DNA of 64,000 nucleotides. Source: Przewalskia tangutica (Eukaryota; Streptophyta; Magnoliopsida; Solanales; Solanaceae). The stretch is from NCBI GenBank assembly GCA_029844215.1, contig CM056724.1, forward strand, positions 74,233,093 through 74,297,092, in the 5' to 3' direction. The notes under the pieces are model-generated. The model did not search any database, was not told the DNA's origin, and was given only the letters and a program-made list of their open reading frames with translations. This document shows positions 9,504 to 21,377 of the stretch, piece by piece. Numbering within the stretch: position 1 is the first letter of the stretch; every line of letters starts with the position of its first letter. A program made the translations under genes and the position numbers.

Positions 9504-12500
9504 TGTTATACCGTATTTCCGGTGTATGACGTGGGGCGTCGTAGAAAATTTTGAAGCTTAAGTAGGCTTGGCGATTTTCACTTTGTGCACAACACCCGAT
9601 TAGAGTCGTTTTTCGAAACGTTTCCACATCTTTCGTAGGAAAATTCCGGCTATGACATTTATATTTTTGCGGATTTTTCCGAGACGAAATATTTTGGGAA
9701 CGGGAGGTGACACTTGTCACCCTCATTGACGGTTTAGTGGGGCGGTCAAGGTTGGTTGGTTGGCCGATTGGTCCCTTATTTTGGGCCTTGTTTTGTGGCT
9801 TGTTTTGTACCATGTTTGGTGGAGTAGGGTTAGGGTGCACTTGGCTTGATCTAGGCCTTACACTTGCCTTGCATGGCTTGATCTTGGCCATTGGTTGGCC
9901 TTGGGTTTTGCTATAAATACCCCTGGAAGACTTGTTCATCCATTCCTAAATATTTCTAAGTGTTAAAATCCTCCTCCCTCCCCTTTGTGTAGAGTTCGGT
10001 GAGGCCTCCTCTGTGGCCGAGAGCACCCCTCTGGGGTGCTAGCCAGAGTGTACCCCACTAGCCTAGTTGTTTTCATAATACCCCTTTGTGGTGTAGAAAT
10101 ACTCTCCAAGTATTGTTATAATGCCCAAAATACCTTAGCCTTTACCTTGTTGTATTCCAAAAGTTACCTCTATACGTAGTGCCCGGAAATACTACCTTTT
10201 GTCCTTTTTATCTCAAACCGAAACCCTAAGGAAATCTTCATAGTTGGTTGAAGTATTTAAGTAGAAGTTGGTTAGAACTTCTAAGGGTTGTTTGGAGCGC
10301 ACGGAGTAGGAGCTAAACCTTGCTTAGGATCGACATTATAACTTGGATAATTATGGGCTTATCGAGGTAAATATCTTGTCCCTCTATTGTAATTGGAAAT
10401 TACATGTTGTATGATTATATAGTTGAAGTATACTATATATAGAACTGAACGTTGTTATCGGCAATGTCTTTTGACTTAAGCCTGAATAATAAGAAACCTT
10501 TTCGAAAGAAGAGTACTGAACTGTAATTACATAAGGACTGTATTACAGTAGACTTGTGTAGCTTTGCTATGTAGTAGAATCGTACACGTCCGGTTAGATG
10601 TACAAACCCCCCCTGGTTGGCTTGGTAGCCGGCCTCGATAAAGGAGGAGATTTACGCTGTTGCGGGGGTGGGAGGTGCTGCCGAATTTTCTGTAGAATGT
10701 TCTACGATAAGATCTAAATATTAATAAGCACCTTGTGGCCTTATAGGTTGAGTACTACATATGGCGCGATCTACTTGGCTTAAGAAGTAGCCGACGGTTG
10801 GAAGTACTTGGAGCGTTTTGCTATTAGTCGATACTCGTCGCGAGGTATGTGAACCTCTTCCTATCTCTTCTAGCATGATATGTGTGAACTATGTAGTACG
10901 GTAGACGTACATGTGCTAAATGTATTTGATTGGTTTAAAACATAAAGTGTTATAACGGCTTTATGGGAAGTTGGTTATAACAGCTTTATGTTGGTAATAA
11001 AATACTTGTGGTTTTTAAAAGGTAACTGATCTGAACTATAACTGGCTTGTTATGTGTTAATAAAGAACTTGAAGTATTTCAAAAGATTTTTGAATCATTT
11101 CGAAAGAAGAAGTAATATTTGGTTTTTGAAAAGTTAAGAGTTATACTAGCTTTATGGGAAGTTAGATAATAACGGCTTAAGAATGTTTCTTCGATTTCGA
11201 AATCGAATGTATCGACAAACCAACTGCGGCGTAATAAAAGGAAATGTTTTGTGATTAAGTATTATTAAAACCGGTAGAAACTTCCATCCGCATAGAAGCT
11301 AAGATGAGACAAAATGATATTTCCTAGATCACGGTCTTTGTAATAAGATTGTTATAAACAAGAATATCCTACTCATATAAGGCTTATGTTTCTCGGATAG
11401 TTTAAAAGATAATTATATTCTTAAATGAATAAGACTATGAAATCTGAAACCTTTCTAAAATAAGAACCGTGAACATTTGAAATTAGGCAAACTTGGACGT
11501 TTGGAAAATAATGTTGTTACTTGATTTTACAAAGGTAAGTGTTTTGATTTACTTCAAAAGATAATCACTCTATTTTCATATACTACGGGTATTGTGTGGT
11601 TTTTGTGAAGTAACATATCTTTAAAGAGTTATTGTATAAAGTACTTTGGGGATAAAAACCCGATCTCGTTAATCATATAGTAGGAAGTACCTTATGTGTG
11701 AATAACTTGATTGTATTGGTTTGTGATAGCCTTGTAATACCTTCGTGTTTGATTTGATAGTAATCATATTAGGATGCTACGTGTGTTAGTATTCTGTGAT
11801 GTTTGTGTAAAGGGATTTTCCCTTGATTGTGCTTATGTTGTCTAAACGATAAACTGTTATGTTGGTATTTATACCACTCACTGTGTTCCGGGTTAAGCCG
11901 CCTCCGTCTGCGGGTAGACTCAGTGATGCAGGACCATGATTCGAGAATACCTCATGCGGGTCCCGGGCCTATGCGGAGCTACGAGTTCCGTGTTAGTGTG
12001 CGGCCTTTATGGGCACGCGGTCTATGTGGCGTGCGATGCGAGTCCAGGACGATGCCGGGGAGTAGCTACCCTCGATGCGGGGTTATACCTCATGCGGGCC
12101 TATGAGATTGGCCTATGCGGAGCTGCGGGGAGTTCCAGGGCTAGACGCGCACATTTGATATTGCGGGCGAGCGACCAACTTTGATCATGTGACGGTCTAG
12201 ACAGATATCATGATACAGTTTATGACCTTGTTAATCCGTAGGTGTTAGTAGTCGGCTATGCCTTCGCATTTACCTGCATCGCTTTATTTGGACACAGTGG
12301 GACTGCTTTGCTCATATGTATTCCTTGGTGCTTTTCTATCATCGATCGCTAGCGGTGAGGAAGGTATTCCACCGCATGATTGATGTTGTGGGCGTGAGAC
12401 CCATTGTTATATCGAGTGATGACTTTGAAGGCGTGAGTCCCTGACTAGACATGACTGCTTATTTATTGTGAATTGTAGTTTGGTTATCATACATGTCTCC

Positions 12501-12976
12501 TGCTTTCTATAGACTACTATGATTTCATTTACAGTATCTTCATGTTTCACATACTTGGTACTGTTATCGACCTCCTTGGGGCTGCGTTCATCTGCGCAGT
12601 AAAGGTACACGATCGTTGATCCTCGCTCTTAGGGTCACATTCAGCGTTTGGGAAAGCTCCGTTTCTCCGAGGCTTATCTTCGTATAGTCCCCTGTCGTTG
12701 TAGGTATTTACATTCAGGGGTATGGCGGCTCCCTGTCCCGCCAATGTTGACATATCATTTCTTAAGTGCAGTATCTTGTTGTGGCAAGGTTTGTAAAAAG
12801 GATTTAACTGCTCATTTGTAAGAGTTGTTATTTATATATATGCGAAAGGCAAGTTTTCATCGATTCTTATTTTGTACTTCATTTGTTTCATGTATGTGTT
12901 TTATGTTCCGATTACTCGATGTTGTATCACTAGGGTGCCCGGTAAGGCACGATCCACGCCCAGTTCGGTCGTGACA
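9504..12976 (+). repeat. Element B: 5' LTR (3473 bp)
   Basis: It begins TGTTATACC and ends GTGACA before the primer site. It belongs to the LTR group of G, H and J, all of which share the CACAACACCCGATTAGAGTCG-like block about 80-100 bases in. A G-box-like GACACTTGTC is at 9709-9718 and a TATA box at 9912-9919. A G+C-rich zone at about 11890-12170 repeats ATGCGG words. The long antisense open frame at 9469-9939 is LTR sequence. Confidence 0.92.
9912..9919 (+). promoter_or_regulatory. TATA box TATAAATA (B 5' LTR)
   Basis: TATAAATA followed by CCC is conserved at 28872 (J), 41484 and 47552 (G), 50703 (H), and on the minus strand at 15969 and 23354 (C). Confidence 0.65.
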
Positions 12977-12980
12977 AAAG

Positions 12981-12993
12981 TGGTATCGTGAGC
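12981..12993 (+). other. Element B: primer binding site, altered
   Basis: The site reads TGGTATCGTGAGC where the standard is TGGTATCAGAGC: CAG has become CGTG. Element G has the same change. This may be a sequencing artefact rather than a real variant. Confidence 0.8.
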
Positions 12994-13175
12994 GATTAAT
13001 CCTCGGAAAGTGTCTGAGCCGTATCGATGCAGTCTTGATTATCGGTGTGTTGTGCACCACACCAATAATCGTGAGGCTATAGGATATTTAGGATTGGTTT
13101 CTATTCTTCTCACTCGAGATCGTGCCTTAGAGCGGTGTTGTAAGTTGGACCTCTAACGATTTCTTTCCCACCGTT

Positions 13176-13930
13176 ATGCCTCGCGTAGAGGCAACCCGCC
13201 CAGAGGACAAAGCGGCCGAGGAGGCTGCGAGTAAATCAGAGGGTTACGAGGGCACCGCCCGATCATCACCCGGGTGGTGCTTCATTTGGGGAGTTCGCAA
13301 CGCCACTAGCCCACAGAGTTTAGCACGGCGGCGATTCCTCTTGCGCCATGATATTTGAACCTTCACCCCGGCCGGGGCGGGAATATAGATTGCAAAGAGG
13401 CGACCTGTTACTAACTATGGATTTGACTACGAGAGTATACCGATGTATCGCGAGTCTTGATAAATATCAACGAAGGTTGTGCAAGAGTAAGTTCTTGATT
13501 AGGCTTGAGCATGGCACGTATGCGGGCTTATACGCAGCAGCCGAAACGTAGAGTCGACGGGTTAACCAAGGACAGCGAGAAGGGCGAGTAGCAAGGTCCT
13601 TTGGTAACTTGCGGCGAGTCGCCTCGCAAAGTGATTAGATTATGCGCATCCACCAGTGCAGAAAGGTCCTCCACAGGGTTCAGGACGTTCGGGTTATTCA
13701 GGAGTTGGTCAGAGCTCCAGAGCTTCCGGTTCACAGTCACACGAAGGTTCCAGCCATCTGGATTCAGTTTTTCTCAGTGTTCACAGTGTGGCAGGCGTCA
13801 TCTCAGGGAATGTCGTCTTTTAGTTGGTACTTGTTGTACCTATGACCGCCGTGTGCGATGTCGAAAGAGTGTCCTTGCGGGAGGACTTAGCCTTCAGGAT
13901 CGGTGGGTAGTTCGTCATCTTCCTTAGCTA
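13176..13930 (+). pseudogene. Element B: gag relic with zinc knuckle
   Basis: A start ATG at 13176 opens a frame beginning MPRVEATRPED, comparable to the gag starts of C (MPTRKATRA) and I (MPLRKATRG). The central capsid core is deleted. What remains is a basic, Gly/Ser-rich linker and a CSQCGRRHLREC zinc knuckle (C-X2-C-X3-H-X3-C) near 13780-13815, reached only by frame changes. A second knuckle is destroyed. The relic is shared with G and H, so the damage predates their spread. From 13930 to 13978 there is untranslated sequence, cut by element C. Confidence 0.7.
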
Positions 13931-13978
13931 TGCGCCCTACGGGGCAGGTTTGATTAGAACGACTAAGGGGAGTGAAGC

Positions 13979-16431
13979 TGTCACGACCCGTTCCAGGGCC
14001 CGTGACTGGTGCCTTACCGGGGCACCCAAGTAGTCATACATCAGAGTAATCAGCGGAAATATAAAGCAAGACATGAAATAGTTTATAAAATAGAACACAG
14101 TTTAAGTGAGAAAACATCGCCTTTCGGCATATATATAAAAACATGGTTTAGCAGTTACATCCGATATTGTACAACAGGACTACAGACCTCTAAGGAAATA
14201 TACAACTATGGCGGGACAGGGCCGCCATACCGATCTGACAAAACTATCTACAACGGGAGATCATACCCAAAAGTAGAGCCTCGGAAAGGATGGAGCTCAC
14301 ACCAACGTAGAGATCCTAGGAATGTGGATCTAGCACTGCTTGCCGCCTGCGGCATGAACGGCCCCGAAGGAGGTCGATCTGCAGTACCAAGTATGTGAAA
14401 CTATAAAGAATCGAAATAAAATCAAAGTATTTAAAACCTTTTCACAAATACAATCAGTTCAATTGCACATAGTGTCACATCACAAACAACAACAGTAATA
14501 GGAAAAACTGTAACAGGTCTATTCTAGGCCGCGAATGATCGAAGCAAGGCCAATCGCCCATAGTATCGTTCTGCGTGCCTAGTCTCGACTTCCGCGGCCA
14601 GCATAGTCACACAGACCGCATGAGGTATCCCCGCATCGGAGGGCAGCCAACCCCCGGCATCCGCCTAGGCTCCCGCAGCCCGCATAGCCTCAAAAGACCG
14701 CATAGTCTCAACAGAACGCATAGGGAATCCCCCGCATCAGGCTAAACACCCGGAATGATCAATCCTGGAGCATACCGCTGCTCCGCATAGTCTCACAGAC
14801 CGCATAGGCCGTATAGACCCGCATCAAGGGGGGCAAGCCCTCGGTATAACAGTCAAGGGGGTAGGTGATACAATAACAGTAAAACGGACTTACCGGTTAG
14901 CAACGTAAGCACGAAGAATGACCCTTTTACGGCAATTCAAGACACTAACCTGTAGCATCATAATATGTCTACTTTTCACACAAATCTTACTACACTTAAT
15001 GTAAATCAATACAAGGCTTTTATAAACAAACAAGTAAATGTTCCTTTTTATCTTCTTAAGTTGTTATACCTAACTTCCCATAAAGCCAGTATAACTCTTA
15101 AGCTTTTGTTTTAAAAACCAAATATTTATCTTCTGTTAAAAATGATTCAGTATTCTTTTGAAATGTTTTCAGTTCTTTGTTATTCAGGCTTAAGCCGTGA
15201 GGCATTGCCGTAAGTATTATTCAGGCTTAAGACGTGAGGCATTGCCATAAGTATTATTCAGGCTTAAGTCAAAGACATTGCAGAAGTTATTATTCAGATA
15301 ACACGTACGCTACCGCACTATATATTGTAAAATATCATGCTTTATGAAGAATCACATGCCTTCTCGTGAAAACCACCGCCAAGTTGAATATGTCGCAAGC
15401 AGAGTCACCTATAATAGTCAGATATCTATCAAAGACTACTCAAGGTCATTCTAAACAGAGGGTTCATAATTCTACGGTAAGTCGGGCAAGACTTCCCTAC
15501 ACAGTGAGCTATATAAGTTCATCAGTGAAAACAGTCCTATGTAAATCTGATTTGATTATTCTTCTAAGTATTTATACTTATTCTTATTCTACAACAAGAA
15601 GTATTCTCTAATTCAAAAGAGGGTTAGGATTAGTTACCTCGGTAAGCCCAATAATATCCTAGAAAAGTCGCACTGAGCAAGGTTTTGCTCCTAAGTTGTA
15701 TGCTCCAAGAAACCTTAGAAGTTCTTCACAACTTCTACTAAGTACTAAGGTATTTGGGCTAGGGTATTTTGGGCATTATAACAAAACAAGAAGGCAACTT
15801 TTCTACCAAGGGAGGGGGGGTAGGTTTCGGCTAGGCTCGGGGGTGGGGTAGCCTCGGCCCAGCGTCTCAAGAGGAGGGGGTGTTGGACGAATTGCTACAC
15901 AGGCAGAGGGAAGGATTCTTAGACTTGGAAAGCTTTTGTGGATGAAGAACTCTTCATCTCAAGAGGGGTATTTATAGCTCAAGCCTTGGCCAACCAATGG
16001 CCAAGATGAAGACAAGTGCAAGGCAAGTGTAAGGCCAAGATCAAGCCAAGTGCACCCTAACCCCTACTCCACAAAACACTCCACAAAACACTCCACAAAA
16101 CATGGCACAAAACAAGGCCTAAGCAAGGAACCAATCGGCCAAGGCCAACACCCCTCTTTGGACGCCCAATCGTCCAAAGCCACCCCACTTGCTTCAATGT
16201 GAGGGTGACACATGTCACCCTCCGTTGGTCCAAAATGTTTCATCTCTGGAAAAATCCGCAAAATAAGAAATGGCATAGCGGAATTTACTCTACGAAAGTC
16301 GTGGAAGCGTTTTGTGAAAAACGATTCTTTTAGTGAGTTGTGTACAAAAGAAAACGTCCAAGGCTAACTAAGGCCAAACTTTTTGTACGTATTCCCTTAC
16401 GTACATACTATGGAAATACGGGGTATTACAT
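13979..16431 (-). repeat. Element C: 3' LTR (2453 bp)
   Basis: On the plus strand it runs from TGTCACGACCC to GGGGTATTACA. It contains a G-box-like palindrome GACACATGTC (16207-16216; 18-base arms at 16203-16220) and a TATA box at 15969-15976 on the minus strand. It is shorter than the B, G and H LTRs but of the same broad group. Open frames such as 14009-14398 are LTR sequence. Confidence 0.92.
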
Positions 16432-16463
16432 TCTCCTCTCTTAGAAACATTCGTCCGAATGTT
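16432..16463 (-). other. Element C: polypurine tract and inverted repeat
   Basis: On the minus strand a purine run AAGAGAGGAGAAT abuts the LTR. It is preceded by the AACATTCG (16446-16453) and CGAATGTT (16456-16463) arms. Between here and 16570 there is untranslated sequence. Confidence 0.75.
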
Positions 16464-16569
16464 CCTTCTCAAACGATTAACGATAAGATTCTTCATAACT
16501 TAAACGGTTTGCAAATGCCACACGCGCCACAAAACAACACTTAGGCATAAACGATAACGAAAATTTACA

Positions 16570-17900
16570 AGTAGGAAAGTGAATTACGGAGGTGTGGGAA
16601 TAGGTGAGGATACTTCGCCTCATGTCCTCGCCGGCTTCCCACGTCATCTCCTCTCGAGCTCGTTCCGCCACAAGACTTTGTGGAAGCCACGCCCTTCGTC
16701 GCAGACGCCTAACGACGATCGACTATCGCCATGGGAATCTCCTCATACGATAACCCGGTCACACTGGACATCGTCGATCGGGTGTACCACTAGATGGATC
16801 CCGATACATCTCCTCAAAGATAGATACGTGAAAAACCGGATGCATGCCTCCGGATCGGACGGCAGATTCAACTCATAGCAACCTTGCCTACCTGCGGACA
16901 ATCAAACGACCCGATGTACCTAGGGTGAGTTTCCCTTCTTCCCAAATCTCATCACACCCTTCATGGGTGGCACCTTAGAAAACCCAATCCTGAACCTCGC
17001 ACTCCAGTTGCCGACGACGATGAGCTGCATACGACTTCTGTCGACTCTGAGCTGTCAATAGCCGCTCGCGGATAAGCTTCACCTTATCCACTGCCTGCTG
17101 CACCAAATCTGGTCCCACTAGCTGCACCTCGCCCACATCGAACCAACCTATAGGCGATCTGCACTTCCTCCCATACAAGGCCTCGTAAGGCGCCATCTGA
17201 ATACTGGAGTGGTAGCTATTATTATACGCGAACTCAACTAGAGGCAAATGATCCTCCCAACTACCACTGAAGTCAATAACACAGGCTCGCAAAGATATCC
17301 TCAAGAGTGCGGATAGTGCGCTCTGCTGTCCGTCTGCTCGTGGATGAAATGCGACTTGCTCACTGCGTCCCCTAAACCCTCCGGAAGGACCTCAAGTTAG
17401 CCGTAACCGGGCTCCTCATGCGATATGATCGAAGTAGGGACTCCATGCAGTCTGACGATCTCTCGGATGTAAAGTCTGGCATAATCCTCAGCCGAAAAAG
17501 TCGTCCTGACGGGAAGAAAGTGGGCTGATTTCGTCAGCCTGTCGACGATAACCCATATAGAATCATGTCTCCTCTGAGTGCGAGGTAATCACGTGATGAA
17601 GTCCATGTTGATTACCTCCCACTTCCGGTCGGGATCTCAATCGTCAGAACAAACCACCGGCCTCGTGCTCTACCTTCACTGCCGACAACACGCACCGAGC
17701 TACGAACTCGCAACGTCTCTTCAAGCCATCCCACCAATACACGGATCTAAGGTCGTGGTACATCTTGGTCGACCGGATGGATAGAGTAACGCGCGTGTGC
17801 TTCCCCAAGAACTCTGCCAAGTCCTCAAACATCCGAACACGATACCGCTCAAACCTTAGCACCCCATCGTGCTACCTCAAAGGACCTTGCCCTCACGAAG
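16570..17900 (-). pseudogene. Element C: integrase with C-terminal chromodomain, broken
   Basis: Integrase inserts the cDNA into chromosomes; the chromodomain of this clade is known to bind heterochromatin marks. From the N-terminal side: a zinc-binding region near 17644-17862 (STKMYHDLRSVYWWDGLKR), the catalytic core at about 17200-17640, and an open stretch at 16975-17304 with VIDFSGSWEDHLPLVEFAY, MAPYEALYGRKCRSP and VQQAVDKVKL. The chromodomain lies at about 16585-16780, ending EEMTWEAGEDMRR and, after a one-base shift, YPHLF. Several frameshifts split it, at least some possibly artefactual. Confidence 0.85.
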
Positions 17901-17979
17901 AGTCGTATCACGATATCGAATCAAAGTGGATCCTCGAATCGTTGCCTCTTCACCTCCTCGACGATGGAAGACTCGGCAA

Positions 17980-19500
17980 CCTCACGAACTCTAACCCCAC
18001 CGCTATCGAGAATCAATCAAGCGGACACCAAGGCTCGCTAATCGATGCAAATCACGAACCATGTCCTCCTCTCTAGTCGCACATCCGATAGGCTCCCATC
18101 GACCTACGACTAAGAGCATCCGCCACAACATTGGCCTTCCCGTGGTACAGATATCAACATCGTAATCCTTAAGCAACTCTAACCACCGTCTCGCCGTAAG
18201 TTCAGCTCCTCTGGTGAAGATATACCGAGGCTCTTGTGGTGCGTATAAATATCCACGTGAACCCCATACAAATAGTGCCTCAGGATCTTCAAAGTGTGAA
18301 TTACTACGCCAACTCCAAATCATGGGTGGGGTAGTTCCTCGTGTTTCTTCATGTCGGGATGCATATGCTATAACCCGCCATGCGCATCAACACACATCCC
18401 AACCCGATGCGGACGCATCACAATACACGACATAACCGTCTGGACCTGCGGAAGAGTAAGAAGCGGGCGGTCGTCAATCTCTCCTTCAAAGAATCGGAAA
18501 CCACGCCACAAGCATCGGTCCATCGGAACTTGGCGCCTTCCGAGTCGGCCTAGTCAATGGTGCGAGATAGAAGCAAACTTCTATGAACCGCGATAATATC
18601 TGCAAGGCCCGAGCTGCGAACCTCTGCCGGAGTAGTAGGTCTAGGCCAAGTCATCGCCTCGATCTTGGCCGTATCAACTCGAATGCCATCACCCGACAAC
18701 ATGCCCAAGAAACGCCATCAAGTCAACCAAAACTCACATTTGGAAAACTTGGCGCATAATCAAGGTCTGGAGAATCACAAGATCGCCTCAAATGCTCGCG
18801 TGCTCCTGCTCTGGCGAGAATAAACCAAGATATCATCAATGAACACTATCACAAGCGTGTCCAAAATGGTTTGAACACTCGGTTCATCAAATCCATGAAT
18901 ACCGCGAGCATTGGTCAACCCAAAAGACATGACCACGAACTCATAATGCGTCAGTCCGAATGCGATCTAGGGACATCCACCTCTCGACTCGCACTGATGA
19001 TAGCCCGATCGCAGATCAATCTTGGAGAAACATCTCGCACTTCGCAACCGGTCGAACAAATCATCAATCACAGGAAGGGGGTATTCGTTCTTAATGGTCA
19101 CCTTGTTCACCGCTGTAATCAACACACATGCGCGGCGTCGCCCTTCTTCTTCACGAACAATACCGCGCTCCCGGGAGAAACACGGGCCTAATGAAGCCCT
19201 TCTCTAGCAAATCCCTAAGCTGATCCTTGACTCTCTCAACTCGGCAGTGCCATTACGTATGGCGGAATGGAAATAGGCCGAGTATCCGCAACACATCTAT
19301 ACAAAACTCGATCTCCCTCTGCGGAGGATACCCGAGGTCATCCGAAACACGTGCGGGAACTCGCGACTCGAACTGATCAAAATCTGTACCGCGCCTTCAA
19401 GATCAAACACGACGAGATGATAGATATACCCTTCGTACCATCTTCCTAGCCTTGAGGTAGGAAATAAACCTACCACCGGCGATACCGTGCTCCTCCCACT
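17980..19500 (-). pseudogene. Element C: reverse transcriptase and RNase H, broken
   Basis: RT copies the element RNA into DNA and RNase H degrades the template. The RT active site [10 protein letters not shown] is read at about 18817-18846. RNase H follows on the element-downstream side, with [12 protein letters not shown] near 18150-18200. An integrase-proximal stretch (LHRLASLGVRLIDS) is near 18000-18060. The reading frame changes many times compared with the same region of D (38302-39421), so no long frame survives. Confidence 0.85.
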
Positions 19501-19531
19501 CAACAACCGGCTCTCGAAAGCTGGAACCGCA

Positions 19532-20050
19532 CTACTCTCTCAGGTCTACATTGGCGTAGCAAGAAGCTAGCCAATCCATCCCCATAATCACGTCGAAGTC
19601 AATCATCTCCAACTCTATCAAGTCGGCTAGGGTCCGACGACTGTAAATGGTCACAGGACAAGCTCTATATACCCGCCGAGCTACCACCGAATCACCCACT
19701 GGCGTAGCTACCTCGAAAGGGTCTATGGACTCAGGCTCTATCCCTATCCTACTAGCAACAAGGGGAGATATATAGGACAGAGTAGAACCCGGATCTATCA
19801 AAGCATACACATCAAACCCAGAAACTGATAAGGTACCTGTGACGACATCAGGTGAGGCCTCCTGATCCTGTCGGCTGGACAAAGCATATATGCGGTTCTG
19901 AGGACCGCTAGAACTGGGACCTGCGCCACGACCTCTGCCGCGACCCGCTGATCCATGTGTACCTTGCCCTCCGGGGCGAGTAACTGTCGGGGATGAAGAA
20001 GCGGCAACAGACCCTGTAGACTGGGCCCTACTACCAGCGCCGCTCCCGGT
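19532..20050 (-). CDS. Element C: aspartic protease domain of gag-pol
   Basis: This is the protease part of an open frame of 199 codons (20131-19532). A linker rich in Gly, Ser and Arg follows the zinc knuckle. The catalytic motif ALIDPGSTLSYISP (Asp at 19793-19795) is followed by the second conserved block VIMGMDWLASCYANVD near 19540-19640. DPGST in place of DSGAT is a common variant in Tekay/Del elements. The enzyme would cleave the polyprotein in virus-like particles. The frame ends soon after the domain, where the RT linker should start, so a frameshift is likely. Confidence 0.85.
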   Translation of the reverse strand, partial: TGSGAGSRAQSTGSVAASSSPTVTRPGGQGTHGSAGRGRGRGAGPSSSGPQNRIYALSSRQDQEASPDVVTGTLSVSGFDVYALIDPGSTLSYISPLVASRIGIEPESIDPFEVATPVGDSVVARRVYRACPVTIYSRRTLADLIELEMIDFDVIMGMDWLASCYANVDLRE

Positions 20051-21176
20051 CGGACAAACTCTCGCGAAATGACCCTGCTGGCCACAAGTATAGCAGGCTC
20101 GAGTCTGACTCCCGAATGGTATTCGCCACAACGGGCACAGCGAGACCTCGAGCAGTTAGCACCTGCTACACTCGAAATCAAGTCCTGGGCCCCACCGCCC
20201 GATCGCTGGGTATCTTGAAAATGAGGTAGGAGCGCTCTGGCTGTGGTGCAAATCTGGACTTCTGCTGATGCCGCCCACCCTGAGGACCACCAAAAGAACC
20301 GGCCGTCTTGGCCTTCTTCTGCTGCTGATATCGCTCTACCCGGCGGTCTCTACGCTCCTCACATCCCAGTGCATGAGCCTGCATACGGGTTATGTCCATG
20401 CCTGGCTGAAGGGACACACCCGCACAAGACTCGGCCATGTAATCATCTAGCCCAGTGACATAGCGATGCACCCTGTCCTCCATCTCTGCTACCAGTGCAG
20501 GGACATATCGAGCCAAAGAATCAAACTCGACATTGTACTCCCTCACTGTGCGTCCTCCCTGTCTCAGCAACAAGAATCTATCAGCTCGTGCCCTCCTCAT
20601 CTGCGGAGGCAAGAAGTGTGTGAGAAAAGCCTCTGAAAACTCATCCCATACCGCCGGAGGTGCATGCTCTCCCCGGGAAAGCTCCCATGAATCAAACCAA
20701 TCGACTGCGGTATCACGCAGCCGATGCGAACCGAATGTCACAGACTCAGTCTCTGAAGCCCTGATCACCCGCATAATCCTCTGCAGCTGACGGATGAACT
20801 CCTGCGGATCATCTTCCGGCCTCGACCCGTAAAACTCTGGAGGGCTACAACTAAGGAAATCCCGTAGTCTCAAACTATCTGCCCTCGGGTGCACTACGGG
20901 TGCGCCGAGCCGGAGCCGAATCTGCCGCGTCAGCCTCTCTCTCGACGGGCCACAACTTTAGCCAAAAGCCGGGCCATCTCCTTGTACCCTAACTCCTCCG
21001 CCCCAGGCTGTGGGATGCGAGGTGGGGTATTGTGGTCTCCATTTGGGCCGGGCGGCGTCATAGAACTCGCCGCCTCTCGGTATAGACCGGGCTCGAGCCC
21101 TCGTGACTGAGTGTCTCGCTAGCGACTCCTCGGCTGCCTTGCTCTTACGGGCCCGGGTTGCCTTACGTGTAGGCAT
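20051..21176 (-). pseudogene. Element C: gag (capsid and nucleocapsid)
   Basis: Gag forms the particle and packages RNA. The start ATG at 21174-21176 gives MPTRKATRARKSK. After a frameshift near 20900-20960, an open stretch of 238 codons (20894-20178) holds the capsid-type core: CSPPEFYGSRPEDDPQEFI, then AVDWFDSW, FLTHFLPPQMR, and REYNVEFDSLARYVPALV. A zinc knuckle CYTCGQQGHFARVC lies at 20054-20095, with a partial one (CARCGEYH) just before. Two frame changes separate start, capsid and knuckle. It is the best preserved gag of the window and a reference for B, G, H and I. Confidence 0.88.
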
Positions 21177-21362
21177 AATCAGCATAGAAAGGAATACGTT
21201 AGAGGGTCCAACCTATAACACGCTCTAACGCACGATCTCGAATGAGAAGAATGGAAACCAATCCTAAATATCCTATAGCCTCACGATTATTGGTGTGGTG
21301 CACAACACACCGATAATCAAGACTTACTAGATACGGTCGTAGACACTTTCCGAGGATTAATC

Positions 21363-21373
21363 GCTCGATACCA
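21363..21373 (-). other. Element C: primer binding site, altered
   Basis: On the minus strand the site reads TGGTATCGAGC, one base short of the standard TGGTATCAGAGC. It lies just inside the 5' LTR, which starts at 21378. Confidence 0.78.
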
Positions 21374-21377
21374 CTTT

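Noticed and set aside
9469..9939. 156-codon antisense frame at the A/B boundary
   Set aside because: It crosses the insertion boundary of B and reads LTR promoter sequence backwards.
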